Assembly (NCBI RefSeq): GCF_026340675.1 | Contig: NZ_JAPEOX010000001.1 | Coordinates: 1,426,001 to 1,490,000 of the forward strand | Length of the DNA stretch: 64,000 nucleotides | Source: Streptomyces sp. NBC_01264 | Lineage (GTDB): Bacteria; Actinomycetota; Actinomycetes; Streptomycetales; Streptomycetaceae | Direction of reading: 5' to 3' | In this document: piece by piece, positions 46,531 to 54,897 of the stretch | Layout of the letters: each line of letters starts with the position of its first letter | Numbering within the stretch: the first letter of the stretch is position 1 | Notes under the pieces: generated by a model | The model's input: the letters and a program-made list of their open reading frames with translations, nothing else | What the model was told of the DNA's origin: nothing | The model's database searches: none | Made by a program: the position numbers and the translations under genes

Positions 46531-48177
46531 TTACGGGGTACGGCGCATCCGGCGTGCGAGCGTCCAGCCGAGGCCTCCCGCGGCGACGGCCAGCAGGAGG
46601 TACTCGGCGAGCGGGCCGAAGCGGGTGGCGGGCGTCTCGGTGGAGCGCAGCGGGATCTCCGCGACCAGGGCGTCGGCGGTGAACATCTTCGTCTGCTGGA
46701 CGATCTCGCCGTCGGGGCGGATCACGGCGCTGACCCCGCTGGTGACCGGCACCAGGACGGTCCGGCTGTGCTCCACGGCCCGCACCCGGTCCATGGCGAG
46801 CTGCTGGTAGGTCATCTCGGTGCGGCCGAAGGTGGCGTTGTTGCTGGGCACCGCGAGGACCTGGGCGCCGGCCCGGACGGTGGAGCGGACGGCGTCGTCG
46901 AAGGCGGCCTCGTAGCAGGTGACCATGCCGACCCCGCTGCCCGCCATGTCGAAGACCCCGGGCTCCTTGCCGGGGCCGAAGTCCCGCTGGACCCGGTCGA
47001 CGTCGGAGCTGAAGAGGCGGACGAGGGAGCGCATCGGGATGCGCTCGCCGAAGGGCTGGATCTTGCGCTTGTCGTAGGTGTCGACGGGGCCCTTGACCGG
47101 GTCCCACAGGATCATCGTGTTGCGCAGCGGGCCCGTCTCGGGGGCCAGTACGGAGCCGATGGCGACGGGCACCCCGATGGTCTTGACCGCGTTGTCGATC
47201 ACGGCGTAGGCGTCGGGCTCGGCGTACGGGTCGATGTCGGAGGAGTTCTCCGGCCAGACGACGAAGTCCGGCTTCTTCACCTTGCCGAGCTTGATGTCCT
47301 CGGCGAGCTGGATCGTGCGGTTGGCGTGGTTGTCCAGGACCTGACGGCGCTGGGCGTTGAAGTCGAATCCGGCGCGGGGCACGTTGCCCTGGATGACGGC
47401 GGCCGTCACCGTGCCGTCCTCGGCGGCGTCGGAGACCAGCGGCCGGGCGGCCAGGGCACCGGCGAGCGGGGCGGCCACGGCGGTGGCGGCGAGCAGTGCG
47501 GCGGTGGCCCGGCGGGTGTCGGCGCCGACGCGCACCACCTCGTACAGCCCGAATCCGCACAGGGCCACGGCGAAGGAGAGCAGCGGGGTGCCCCCGAGCG
47601 CGGCGAGCGGCAGGAAGACCCCGTCGGGCTGGCCGAAGGCGAGCTTGCCCCAGGAGAAGCCGCCGAAGGGGGCCCGGGCGCGCAGCGCCTCACCGGCGAT
47701 CCAGACGGCGGCGCCCCACAGCGGCCAGGCGGGGAGCCGGCTGACGAGGGCGATGCCGAGGGTGGTGAGGCCGATCAGCAGGGATTCGAGGGTGACCAGC
47801 GCCAGCCACGGCACCGGGCCGACGCCCTCGCCGGTCCAGACGAGCAGCGGCAGCAGGAACCCGAGCCCGTGCAGCACGCCGAGGCCGAACCCGGCCCGCG
47901 CGCGGCGTCCGTACAGGCACCCGCCGAGCAGGGCGAGGGCGAAGGGGGCCACCCACCACAGGGGGCGGGGCGGGAAGCTGAGGTAGAGGAGCACACCGGA
48001 GAGGACGGCGAGCGCGGGCCGCGCGAGCCGGCCGGCCCGGCGCCGCAGGGGGGAACCCGCCACGGCTTCCCGTACCACCGGACCCGACGCCTGGTCGTTC
48101 CCGGTGTCCTTCCCGGTGTCCTTCACGGCTTCGTTCCCGGATTCGTTCCCGGCCGCGCGGGTCGCACTGCTGCTCAT
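46531..48177 (-). CDS. lnt: Apolipoprotein N-acyltransferase
   Basis: 548 aa. About six to eight N-terminal membrane segments (LAVLSGVLLYLSFPPRPLWW and onward) precede a nitrilase-fold domain with the expected triad: Glu in VVWPENSSDID, Lys in DTYDKRKIQPFGE, Cys in GVGMVTCYEAAF. One membrane segment closes the protein. It adds the third acyl chain to the N-terminal Cys of lipoproteins; in actinobacteria this is known for mycobacterial Ppm2/Lnt. No ppm1-type gene lies next to it here. ATG 48177 chosen; the longer frame adds only polar sequence. The first 60 residues include a repeat-derived tract (VKDTGKDTGNDQ). Confidence 0.93.
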   Translation of the reverse strand: MSSSATRAAGNESGNEAVKDTGKDTGNDQASGPVVREAVAGSPLRRRAGRLARPALAVLSGVLLYLSFPPRPLWWVAPFALALLGGCLYGRRARAGFGLGVLHGLGFLLPLLVWTGEGVGPVPWLALVTLESLLIGLTTLGIALVSRLPAWPLWGAAVWIAGEALRARAPFGGFSWGKLAFGQPDGVFLPLAALGGTPLLSFAVALCGFGLYEVVRVGADTRRATAALLAATAVAAPLAGALAARPLVSDAAEDGTVTAAVIQGNVPRAGFDFNAQRRQVLDNHANRTIQLAEDIKLGKVKKPDFVVWPENSSDIDPYAEPDAYAVIDNAVKTIGVPVAIGSVLAPETGPLRNTMILWDPVKGPVDTYDKRKIQPFGERIPMRSLVRLFSSDVDRVQRDFGPGKEPGVFDMAGSGVGMVTCYEAAFDDAVRSTVRAGAQVLAVPSNNATFGRTEMTYQQLAMDRVRAVEHSRTVLVPVTSGVSAVIRPDGEIVQQTKMFTADALVAEIPLRSTETPATRFGPLAEYLLLAVAAGGLGWTLARRMRRTP

Positions 48178-48217
48178 CTGGCGGAGTGTACGTCCCCCAC
48201 CTGTGCCGGTGGCGGAG

Positions 48218-48733
48218 TCAGTGAGCCAGGGCACGCAGATGGGCGCGGATCACGAGGACCGCGTTCTGCGCGTCGTCGACCGTGACGGTGAAGAGCTTGC
48301 CGTCACCGAGCCGCAGCTCCAGGCCCTCCCCGCGCCGCACGATGACGGCGGTGCCGCGCTCGGGGCGCCAGCGGTAGCCCCAGCCGCCCCACTGCTGCGG
48401 GGTGATCCGGGCCACGTACTCGGCGGCCTCCACCTCCGTGAGCCGGATCCTGCGGCGCGGCAGCCCGATGTGCCCGCAGCGCACCTCGACGGCTTCCGCG
48501 TCGACGGTGACGGCGGCGTGCACGAAGGCGAGGGTGCCGAAGAGGATGAGCAGACCCGCGGCGAGACAGCCGACCACCGCCATGAGGATCGCGACGACAC
48601 CGCCGTCCCAGGCGTAGTCGACGGCGATCTCGATCCCGAGCGCCAGGAAGGCCGCACCGGCTCCGGCGAGCAGCCACTGCACACGGTTGGAGGCCCGGCC
48701 CGTCCAGAGCGGCCCAGGAGGGTGACCCGTCAT
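48218..48733 (-). CDS. Small membrane protein of unknown function
   Basis: 171 aa. Two membrane segments (WLLAGAGAAFLALGIEIAV and VVAILMAVVGCLAAGLLILF), then a strand-rich soluble part (AVEVRCGHIGLPRRRIRLTE, AVIVRRGEGLELRLGDGKLF) that resembles a PH-like fold. Family not recognised. ATG 48733 is preceded by TACGCT 7 bp upstream, which would suit a leaderless start; an in-frame ATG at 48760 is the alternative. It lies 40 bp upstream of lnt, probably in one transcript. Confidence 0.8.
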   Translation of the reverse strand: MTGHPPGPLWTGRASNRVQWLLAGAGAAFLALGIEIAVDYAWDGGVVAILMAVVGCLAAGLLILFGTLAFVHAAVTVDAEAVEVRCGHIGLPRRRIRLTEVEAAEYVARITPQQWGGWGYRWRPERGTAVIVRRGEGLELRLGDGKLFTVTVDDAQNAVLVIRAHLRALAH

Positions 48734-48908
48734 GTGTAGCAGCGTACTCACGTTCCGCATGGACGCCACTGCCCTCCTTGGGCCGTACGGCGGAGCGGGC
48801 CCGGAACACCGCCGGGCTACGGGACCTGGCCCGGCGCCTCGCGGCGGCCGGGGCGGCGGCCGCCGTCGCCCGGGACGCGTAGGCACTCGGGCAGCGGGGC
48901 CGGAACCT

Positions 48909-49435
<527 letters not shown>

Positions 49436-49439
<4 letters not shown>

Positions 49440-49768
49440 GGGCGCGGCTCCGCGTCCGTCCGGAACCCGGTGGCGCGGCGCCGGCCGGTGACCTTGGACG
49501 CCGGCAGGCGGCCCGCCTTGGAGGTGCCGGCCAGACAGTCGCCGGTCACCGTCACGGCGAAGGCCAGGTTCAGGCGCATCGGCCGGGTGACGTCCTGCTT
49601 CCAGGTGAGCCGGTCGCCGTCGAGCACGACGTCGCCGAGGGGGACCTCCTCCCCCGCCCCGCGGGCGACCCCGGTCAAAACGCCGTCCCGGCGCAGGAGT
49701 TCGACCACGGCGCTGATCCGGCCGATGGGTGTGGAGACCGTCAGGTCCCAGGTTCCTTCAACGGACAT
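49436..49768 (-). CDS. Small strand-rich protein in the DJ-1 operon
   Basis: 110 aa, all-beta in appearance: GTWDLTVSTPIGRISAVVEL, GVLTGVARGAGEEVPLGDVV, LTWKQDVTRPMRLNLAFAVT, GDCLAGTSKAGRLPASKVTG. This alternation looks like a lipocalin/streptavidin-type barrel of the kind found in small ligand-binding proteins; no precise family recognised. ATG 49768. Its stop overlaps the start of the next gene, and it lies 79 bp after the DJ-1/PfpI gene, so it likely belongs to that operon. Confidence 0.75.
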
Positions 49769-49847
49769 GGTGCGGTTCTTTTCTTTCCTCGAGGTGCGGG
49801 GTGGGCGGACGCGGGGACCGGGCGGGGGCCCGGCGGGGGCGCCCCGG

Positions 49848-50537
49848 TCAGAAGCCGACCGGGGCCGGGCCCCGCTCGCGCCAGACGGTGCCGCGGCGTT
49901 CATGGGCGAACAGTTCCTCCACGGCCTGCGCGATCCTCGGGCCCACCTCGCGTTCCAGCAGGCACAGGCCCAGGTCGAGTCCGGAGGTGACACCGGCGCC
50001 GGTGACGAGGTCGCCGTCGTCGACGACGCGGGCGCGCACGGCGTGGACGCCGGTGGCGTCGAGCATGTCCAGGCCCAGGTGGTGGGTGGTCGCGTTGCGT
50101 CCCTCCAGCAGGCCGGCCATGGCCAGGACGAGCGAGCCGCCGCACACCGCGGCGACCGTCATCCGCGGGTTGGCCATCGCCGCCCCCAGCAGCGCGGGCA
50201 GTTCGGTGGTCAGGGTACGGCCGATCAGGACGGGGATGAACTCGTCCTGCTGCCACGGCCCTTCGCCCGCGTCGAGGTCGGGGACCTCCCCGGGTTCTCC
50301 GACACGGCCCGAGGCGCCGGGAACGAGGACCAGGCCCGTACGGCCGGGGTCCAGGGTGCCCGTGGCGCGCAGCGCCAGGCCCCCGGTGCCGCTGACCACC
50401 TCGCGCGGTCCTTCGGCGGAGACCAGTTCCACGCTCACCGCGCCGCCGGATGCGGCGCCCCCCGCGTGGAGCACCTCGTAGGGGGCGATGACGTCGAGTG
50501 GATCGAAGCCGTCGAACAGGACGATCTGGGCGTGCAT
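49848..50537 (-). CDS. DJ-1/PfpI-family protein (isonitrile hydratase-like)
   Basis: 229 aa. QIVLFDGFDPLDVIAPYEVL opens a class I glutamine-amidotransferase-like fold; the nucleophile Cys is in VAAVCGGSLVLAMAGLLEGR, after which THHLGLD places a His. The group includes isonitrile hydratase and putative stress proteins; the exact reaction is open. GGAGG precedes the ATG. It is divergent from a GlxA-type regulator whose N-terminal domain has the same fold, across a region with a TGNCATTAATGNCA palindrome. Confidence 0.9.
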   Translation of the reverse strand: MHAQIVLFDGFDPLDVIAPYEVLHAGGAASGGAVSVELVSAEGPREVVSGTGGLALRATGTLDPGRTGLVLVPGASGRVGEPGEVPDLDAGEGPWQQDEFIPVLIGRTLTTELPALLGAAMANPRMTVAAVCGGSLVLAMAGLLEGRNATTHHLGLDMLDATGVHAVRARVVDDGDLVTGAGVTSGLDLGLCLLEREVGPRIAQAVEELFAHERRGTVWRERGPAPVGF

Positions 50538-50617
50538 GAAGGGTTCCTCCGCGGGCGGCGGTCCGGACCGTTGCCGGGCTCGCCCTTGACGCTACGGGTC
50601 CGGTGGCCCTGCCCCAG

Positions 50618-50631
50618 TGGCATTAATGACA
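50618..50631. promoter_or_regulatory. Candidate operator, TGNCATTAATGNCA
   Basis: TGGCATTAATGACA is symmetric apart from one position in each arm and centred on ATTAAT. It lies between the divergent DJ-1 and GlxA-type genes, about 80 bp from the former's start. GlxA/AdpA-type regulators favour TGGC-containing sites, so the divergent regulator is the likely binder. Confidence 0.5.
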
Positions 50632-50732
50632 CCTTCCAGCGGGATAACGCCACCACCTTCGAGACCGGCTCCGACCTGCGGAAAGGTGTGCTCGCGGAAT
50701 CTCCGGGCCGGTCACTCGCCCCACCGGCGAGG

Positions 50733-50738
50733 TATGTT
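50733..50738 (+). promoter_or_regulatory. Candidate -10 for a leaderless GlxA-type gene
   Basis: TATGTT ends 6 bases before the ATG of the regulator gene, the spacing expected when transcription starts at the initiation codon. No convincing -35 was found. Confidence 0.35.
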
Positions 50739-50744
50739 CTGGCC

Positions 50745-51683
50745 ATGCACACCGTCGCCGTCCTCGCCCTGGACCGGGTGATCCCTTTCGATCTGTCCAC
50801 CCCGATCGAGGTCTTCACCCGTACCCGCCTGCCGGACGGCCGCCAGGCCTACCAGATCCGGGTGTGCGCGGAGCGGCCGGAGGTCGACGCGGGTTCCTTC
50901 GCCCTGCGCGCGCCGTGGGGACTGGAGGGGCTCCGCGGCGCGGACACGATCATCGTGCCCGGCACCGACGTCCCCACGGCCCCGCTCGCTCCCGCGGTCC
51001 GGGACGCGCTGCTGGAGGCGGCCGCGCAGGGCACGCGCATCGCATCGATCTGCTCGGGCACGTTCCCGCTGGCCGCCACCGGGCTCCTGAACGGCCTGCG
51101 GGCGACGACCCATTGGATGGCGGCCGACCTCCTCGCCGCCACCTATCCGGACATCGAGGTCGACCCGGACGTCCTGTACGTCGACAACGGGCGGATCCTC
51201 ACCTCGGCCGGCGCCGCCGCGGGCCTGGACCTGTGCCTGCACATGATCCGCAAGGACTACGGCTCGGCGGTCGCCGCCGACGCGGCCCGGTTGTCCGTCA
51301 TGCCCCTGGAACGGGAGGGCGGGCAGGCGCAGTTCATCGTGCACGACCACGCGCCCACCCCCAGGGGTTCCGTGCTGGAACCCCTGCTCTCCTGGCTGCA
51401 GGAGAACCTGGCTTCCGAGCTCACGCTCGCCGACATCGCCGCCCGCTCCGGAACCAGCACGCGAACCCTGATCCGCCGCTTCCGCGAGCAGACGGGGACC
51501 ACCCCGCTCCAGTGGCTCCACCGCGCCCGGATCCGCCAGGCGCAGCACCTCCTGGAGACCACGCAGCACTCCGTGGAACGGATCGGTGCCCAGGTCGGCT
51601 TCGGCTCGCCCACCGCCTTCCGCGACCGCTTCAAACGCACCACCGGGGTCAGCCCCCACGCGTACCGCCGCGCGTTCAGCTGA
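50745..51683 (+). CDS. GlxA-type AraC regulator with DJ-1 domain
   Basis: 312 aa. N-terminal DJ-1/PfpI-like domain (VAVLALDRVIPFDLSTPIEV; IASICSGTFPLAATGLLNGL), degenerate as an enzyme and probably a ligand sensor, then a C-terminal AraC double HTH: LTLADIAARSGTSTRTLIRR, FREQTGTTPLQWLHRARI, and VERIGAQVGFGSPTAFRDRF. This architecture matches GlxA/AdpA-like regulators. Divergent from a DJ-1 enzyme gene and likely its regulator. The ATG has GAGG twelve bases upstream, so a leaderless start is possible. Confidence 0.92.
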   Translation: MHTVAVLALDRVIPFDLSTPIEVFTRTRLPDGRQAYQIRVCAERPEVDAGSFALRAPWGLEGLRGADTIIVPGTDVPTAPLAPAVRDALLEAAAQGTRIASICSGTFPLAATGLLNGLRATTHWMAADLLAATYPDIEVDPDVLYVDNGRILTSAGAAAGLDLCLHMIRKDYGSAVAADAARLSVMPLEREGGQAQFIVHDHAPTPRGSVLEPLLSWLQENLASELTLADIAARSGTSTRTLIRRFREQTGTTPLQWLHRARIRQAQHLLETTQHSVERIGAQVGFGSPTAFRDRFKRTTGVSPHAYRRAFS

Positions 51684-51768
51684 CCTGCGCGTCTCCCGGA
51701 TGCCGGGACGGCTCCCAGGTGCCGGGACGGCTCCCGCGCGGGCGCTGCGCAGTCCGGCCCCTCGGGGA

Positions 51769-52575
51769 TCACCCCGTGACGGATCCCCCGACGCCGGCGC
51801 CGCGCGCCGCCAGCAACCGGCCTTCGGCGTACCCGAAGGCGGGCTCGGGCAGCGTGCCGGGGCGGCCGCTGAGCAGGACGGTCAGGCTGCCGGTGGCCGG
51901 GAGGCCGGGCTCCGGGCGGGCGCCGAGCCGGCGCAGGGCCTGGACGGCGACGGGCTCGGCGGAGCCGTGGAAGACGTACGCGCCACCGCCGGTGCGCCGG
52001 TCGAGGGCGGCCCGGATGGGGGCCTCGACCAGCTCGTAGTGGGTGCAGCCGAGCACCACGTCGGTGACGTCGGCCGGGGTCAGCGCGGCAGCCGCGGCGA
52101 CGGCCCGTACGACGGCGGCCTCGTCGCCGGCCTCGACGGCGTCGGCCAGTCCCGGGCAGGGCACCTCGGTGACGCGCGCGCCGTCGGCGAAGTCGCGGAT
52201 CAGGCCGCGCTGGTAGGGGCTGCCCGTGGTGGCGGGGGTGGCCCAGATCGCCACGCGCCCTCCGGCGGCGGCGGCGGGCTTGATCGCCGGCACGGTCCCG
52301 ATGACCGGGACCGCGGGCTCCAGCGCGGCGCGCAGCGCGGGCAGTGCGTGCACGGAAGCGGTGTTGCAGGCGACGATCAGCGCGTCCGGCCGGTGCGAGG
52401 CGGCGGCCCGCGCGACGTCGAGGGCCCGCCCGGTGAGGTCCTGCGGGGTCCGCGGACCCCAGGGCATCCCGTCGGGGTCGCAGGACAGCACCAGGTCCGC
52501 GTCCGGCCGCAGCCGCCGCATCGCGGCGGACGCCGCGAGCAGGCCGATACCGGAGTCCATGAGGGCGATCTTCAC
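51769..52575 (-). CDS. Glutamate/aspartate racemase-family protein
   Basis: 268 aa. MurI-like: start KIALMDSGIGLLAASAAMRR (in canonical MurI DSGVGGL), first catalytic Cys in ALIVACNTASVHALPALR, second in VVLGCTHYELVEAPI. Both Cys are present, so it could interconvert D- and L-Glu for peptidoglycan; the changed DSGIGLL suggests a paralogue. No wall-synthesis gene flanks it. Its ATG overlooks 148 bp shared with the divergent glycosyltransferase. Two 16-bp direct repeats (51701 and 51720) lie beyond its stop. Confidence 0.9.
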   Translation of the reverse strand: MKIALMDSGIGLLAASAAMRRLRPDADLVLSCDPDGMPWGPRTPQDLTGRALDVARAAASHRPDALIVACNTASVHALPALRAALEPAVPVIGTVPAIKPAAAAGGRVAIWATPATTGSPYQRGLIRDFADGARVTEVPCPGLADAVEAGDEAAVVRAVAAAAALTPADVTDVVLGCTHYELVEAPIRAALDRRTGGGAYVFHGSAEPVAVQALRRLGARPEPGLPATGSLTVLLSGRPGTLPEPAFGYAEGRLLAARGAGVGGSVTG

Positions 52576-52723
52576 TTGGTCACCTTAATCGATCCCCCCA
52601 CCCCACCCGAGGCAACAGGCCCACCACCCCGTACCCGGCCCCGACGCGGCCCCGGTCGACCCGGGCCGCCGATCCCCGGTGTCCCGCCGCCCCCCGCGGC
52701 GCCGCTCGCGGCACACTGCCGGG

Positions 52724-53974
52724 ATGGGTTACCTCCTCGTCGCCGCGTGCGCCTCGCTCGCCGTCTGGCTCTGGCTCACTCTGGGCCACGGCATGTTCTG
52801 GCGGACCGATACGCGCCTGCCTCCCCGGCACGCCCCCGCCCACTGGCCGTCCGTCGCGATCGTGGTCCCGGCCAGGGACGAGGCCGAGGTGCTGCCGCAC
52901 AGCCTGCCCTCGCTCCTCGCGCAGGACTATCCCGGCGGGGCCGAGGTCGTCCTGGTCGACGACGGCAGTACGGACGGCACGGGCACCCTCGCCCGGCAGC
53001 TGGCCGGGGAGCACGGCGGGCTGCCCCTGACGGTCCTCTCCCCCGGCGAGCCCGGCGCCGGCTGGACCGGCAAGCTCTGGGCCCTGCGGCACGGCATCGC
53101 GCACGCGACCTCCGACGCCCGCTCCGGCATCGGCCCCGACGCCCGTTCCGACGCCCGCTCCGGCATCCGCCCCGACGCCCGTTCCGGCATCCGTCCCGGC
53201 GCCCGCCCCGACTACCTGCTCCTCACCGACGCCGACATCGCCCACGAACCCGACAGCCTGCGCGAGCTGGTCGCCGCCGCGACCTCGGCCGACCTCGACC
53301 TGGTCTCGCAGATGGCCCGGCTGCGCGCCGTCAGCGTCTGGGAGCGGCTGATCGTGCCGGCCTTCGTGTACTTCTTCGCCCAGCTCTACCCCTTCCGCCG
53401 GATCAACCGCCCCGCCTCCCGTACCGCGGCCGCCGCCGGCGGGTGCGTCCTGCTGCGCACCGAGGCGGCCGTGCGGGCCGGGATCCCGGAGTCGATCCGG
53501 CAGGCCGTCATCGACGACGTCTCCCTCGCCCGGGCGGTCCAGCGCACCGGTGGGCGGATCTGGCTCGGCCTCGCGGAGCGGGTGGACAGCGTGCGCCCGT
53601 ACACCTCCCTCGCGGACCTGTGGCGGATGGTCTCGCGCAGCGCCTACGCGCAACTGCGCCACCAGCCCCTGCTCCTGGCGGGGACGGTGGCCGGGCTGGT
53701 CCTGGTCTACCTCGTGCCGCCGGCCGCGCTCCTCGCCGGCCTCGCCGCCGGCCGGCCCGCCGTCGCCTGGACCGGCGGTCTGGCCTGGCTGCTGATGTCC
53801 GGGACCTACCTGCCGATGCTGCGCCACTACCGCCAGCCGGCGGTCCTCGCGCCGCTCCTCCCGGTCACCGCGCTGCTGTACCTCCTGATGACCGTCGACT
53901 CGGCCGTGCAGCACTACCGCGGACGCGGGGCGGCATGGAAGGGCCGTACCTATGCCCGCCCCGATGAGGCCTGA
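52724..53974 (+). CDS. HpnB-type membrane glycosyltransferase (GT2)
   Basis: 416 aa. One N-terminal membrane segment (LLVAACASLAVWLWLTLGHG), then a GT-A fold: SVAIVVPARDEAEVLPHSLP, VVLVDDGSTDGTGTL, the acceptor/metal step LLLTDADIAHEPDSL, RTAAAAGGCVLLRTEA, and a base-type DDVSLARAVQR. Three membrane segments follow. Layout fits the hopene-associated HpnB family; no hopanoid genes are visible nearby. A 32-residue DARSGI-repeat insertion sits just before LLLTDADIAHE (53114-53209). ATG 52724 is preferred to an upstream frame start at 52679, which adds only Arg-rich sequence. Confidence 0.88.
   Translation: MGYLLVAACASLAVWLWLTLGHGMFWRTDTRLPPRHAPAHWPSVAIVVPARDEAEVLPHSLPSLLAQDYPGGAEVVLVDDGSTDGTGTLARQLAGEHGGLPLTVLSPGEPGAGWTGKLWALRHGIAHATSDARSGIGPDARSDARSGIRPDARSGIRPGARPDYLLLTDADIAHEPDSLRELVAAATSADLDLVSQMARLRAVSVWERLIVPAFVYFFAQLYPFRRINRPASRTAAAAGGCVLLRTEAAVRAGIPESIRQAVIDDVSLARAVQRTGGRIWLGLAERVDSVRPYTSLADLWRMVSRSAYAQLRHQPLLLAGTVAGLVLVYLVPPAALLAGLAAGRPAVAWTGGLAWLLMSGTYLPMLRHYRQPAVLAPLLPVTALLYLLMTVDSAVQHYRGRGAAWKGRTYARPDEA
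53114..53209. repeat. In-frame minisatellite inside the glycosyltransferase domain
   Basis: 24-bp units (GACGCCCGCTCCGGCATC then GGCCCC or variant) at 53114, 53150 and 53174, with half units at 53138 and 53198. They encode DARSGIGP, DARS, DARSGIRP, DARSGIRP, GARP, lengthening the loop before the metal-binding DAD motif. All lengths are multiples of three. Confidence 0.95.
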
Positions 53975-54025
53975 AACCGGACTCCGCCCCTCGACTTCAC
54001 GTCCTTCGAGGTCACGGGGTTATGA

Positions 54026-54175
54026 CGCCCCGTCAGCACGAGGCCGGCGCGCCATCCGTGCAACACCCAACCGGTGAGTACGAGTAGGAGCAAGACGGGG
54101 CGGAAGTGGCTAAATCGTGCACGTGAACAAGAAGTGAAAGCTGTGGCCCTGACCTGCGAATATGCAGGTCAGGGC
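54026..54175. other. Candidate structured leader/ncRNA region
   Basis: CGCCCCGTC (54026-54034) can pair with GACGGGGCG (54094-54102), enclosing GCACG/CGTGC (54036-54040 with 54056-54060). A separate perfect 12-bp hairpin GCCCTGACCTGC-GAATAT-GCAGGTCAGGGC spans 54146-54175. The region is between the glycosyltransferase and the DUF6643 gene and has lower G+C than most of the window. The last hairpin lacks a U-run. No known riboswitch was recognised. Confidence 0.4.
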
Positions 54176-54196
54176 GGTGTTGACGACACCTCGCTA

Positions 54197-54225
54197 TGGA
54201 CCCGGTGAAGTCGTGGGCTTAACTT
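54197..54225 (+). promoter_or_regulatory. Candidate leaderless promoter of the DUF6643 gene
   Basis: TGGACC (54197-54202), 17 bp, TAACTT (54220-54225), then ATG at 54232: the -10 to start-codon spacing suits a leaderless mRNA, and no ribosome-binding site precedes the ATG. Confidence 0.4.
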
Positions 54226-54231
54226 AGGTCC

Positions 54232-54825
54232 ATGACCTCCCCCCGCTCCACTTATGGCGGCGGTTACTACTCCGCGCCCTCCTTCCCGGACACCCCTATC
54301 TACGACTCCCTCGTCGCCGAACGCGGGACCCCGCAGATCGCCCCGATCCGCGTCCCCGCCGCCTACGACTCCCCGAGTTCGGGCTACTCGAGCGGTGGGT
54401 ACCTCCCGGCTCTCGCGTCCTCGCTCCCCGCCCTCCCGGCAGCGCTGCCGCCCGCCCGCCCGCAACAGCAGCAGGCGCCGGCGTACGGCTACCCGTACCA
54501 GCAGCAGGCCGCGCCCCAGCAGATGCCGCACATGCAACCGATGCAGCAGATGCCCCCGATGCCGCAGCCCATGTCGATGCCGATGCCGCTCCAGCAGGCG
54601 CCGGTGCCGTACGTGCCGCAGCAGCCGCAGCCGTTCGCGGCCCGCACGGGTTACGTGCCGCAGCCCCAGCCGCAGCAGCCCCGCCCGGTGGCCACGGGCA
54701 CCGGGTACGAGGCGATGCGCCCGGCCGCGCCGCGTCCGATGCAGGCGCAGCCCGCGCCCGTCCCGGCCGCCTCGTTCGAGGACCCGTACGGACGTCCGTA
54801 CCAGCCGCAGGGGCGCGGTTACTGA
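54232..54825 (+). CDS. DUF6643-family Pro/Gln-rich protein
   Basis: 197 aa. The first 45 residues are the conserved part (SPRSTYGGGYYSAPSFPDTP, IYDSLVAERGTPQIAPIRVP). The rest is Pro/Gln/Met-rich low complexity (MPHMQPMQQMPPMPQPMSMP). No membrane or catalytic motif. Conserved in Streptomyces, function unknown; the disordered tail may bind partners. No ribosome-binding site; probably leaderless. A structured upstream region lies 57 bp and more before the ATG. Confidence 0.85.
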   Translation: MTSPRSTYGGGYYSAPSFPDTPIYDSLVAERGTPQIAPIRVPAAYDSPSSGYSSGGYLPALASSLPALPAALPPARPQQQQAPAYGYPYQQQAAPQQMPHMQPMQQMPPMPQPMSMPMPLQQAPVPYVPQQPQPFAARTGYVPQPQPQQPRPVATGTGYEAMRPAAPRPMQAQPAPVPAASFEDPYGRPYQPQGRGY

Positions 54826-54837
54826 CCGCCGCGCCCT

Positions 54838-54882
54838 GCCGGCCTCCTGCGACGAGGTCGCCGCGGAGTCCGTGAGGCCGGC
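54838..54882 (+). terminator. Possible weak hairpin after DUF6643 gene
   Basis: GCCGGCCTC (54838-54846) pairs with GAGGCCGGC (54874-54882) around a 27-base loop, just after the stop and before the MOSC gene start. No U-run. Confidence 0.35.
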
Positions 54883-54897
54883 TGGCAGTATTTGCCC

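Noticed and set aside
54022..54084. Small plus-strand ORF starting MTPRQHEAGAPSVQ
   Set aside because: Only 21 codons, no ribosome-binding site, and the same bases pair in the predicted stems.
53951..54110. Minus-strand frame with LLLLVLTGWVLHGWRAG after the glycosyltransferase
   Set aside because: Coding-like in composition, but it has no convincing start or ribosome-binding site, overlaps the end of a clear gene and lies in the structured leader region.
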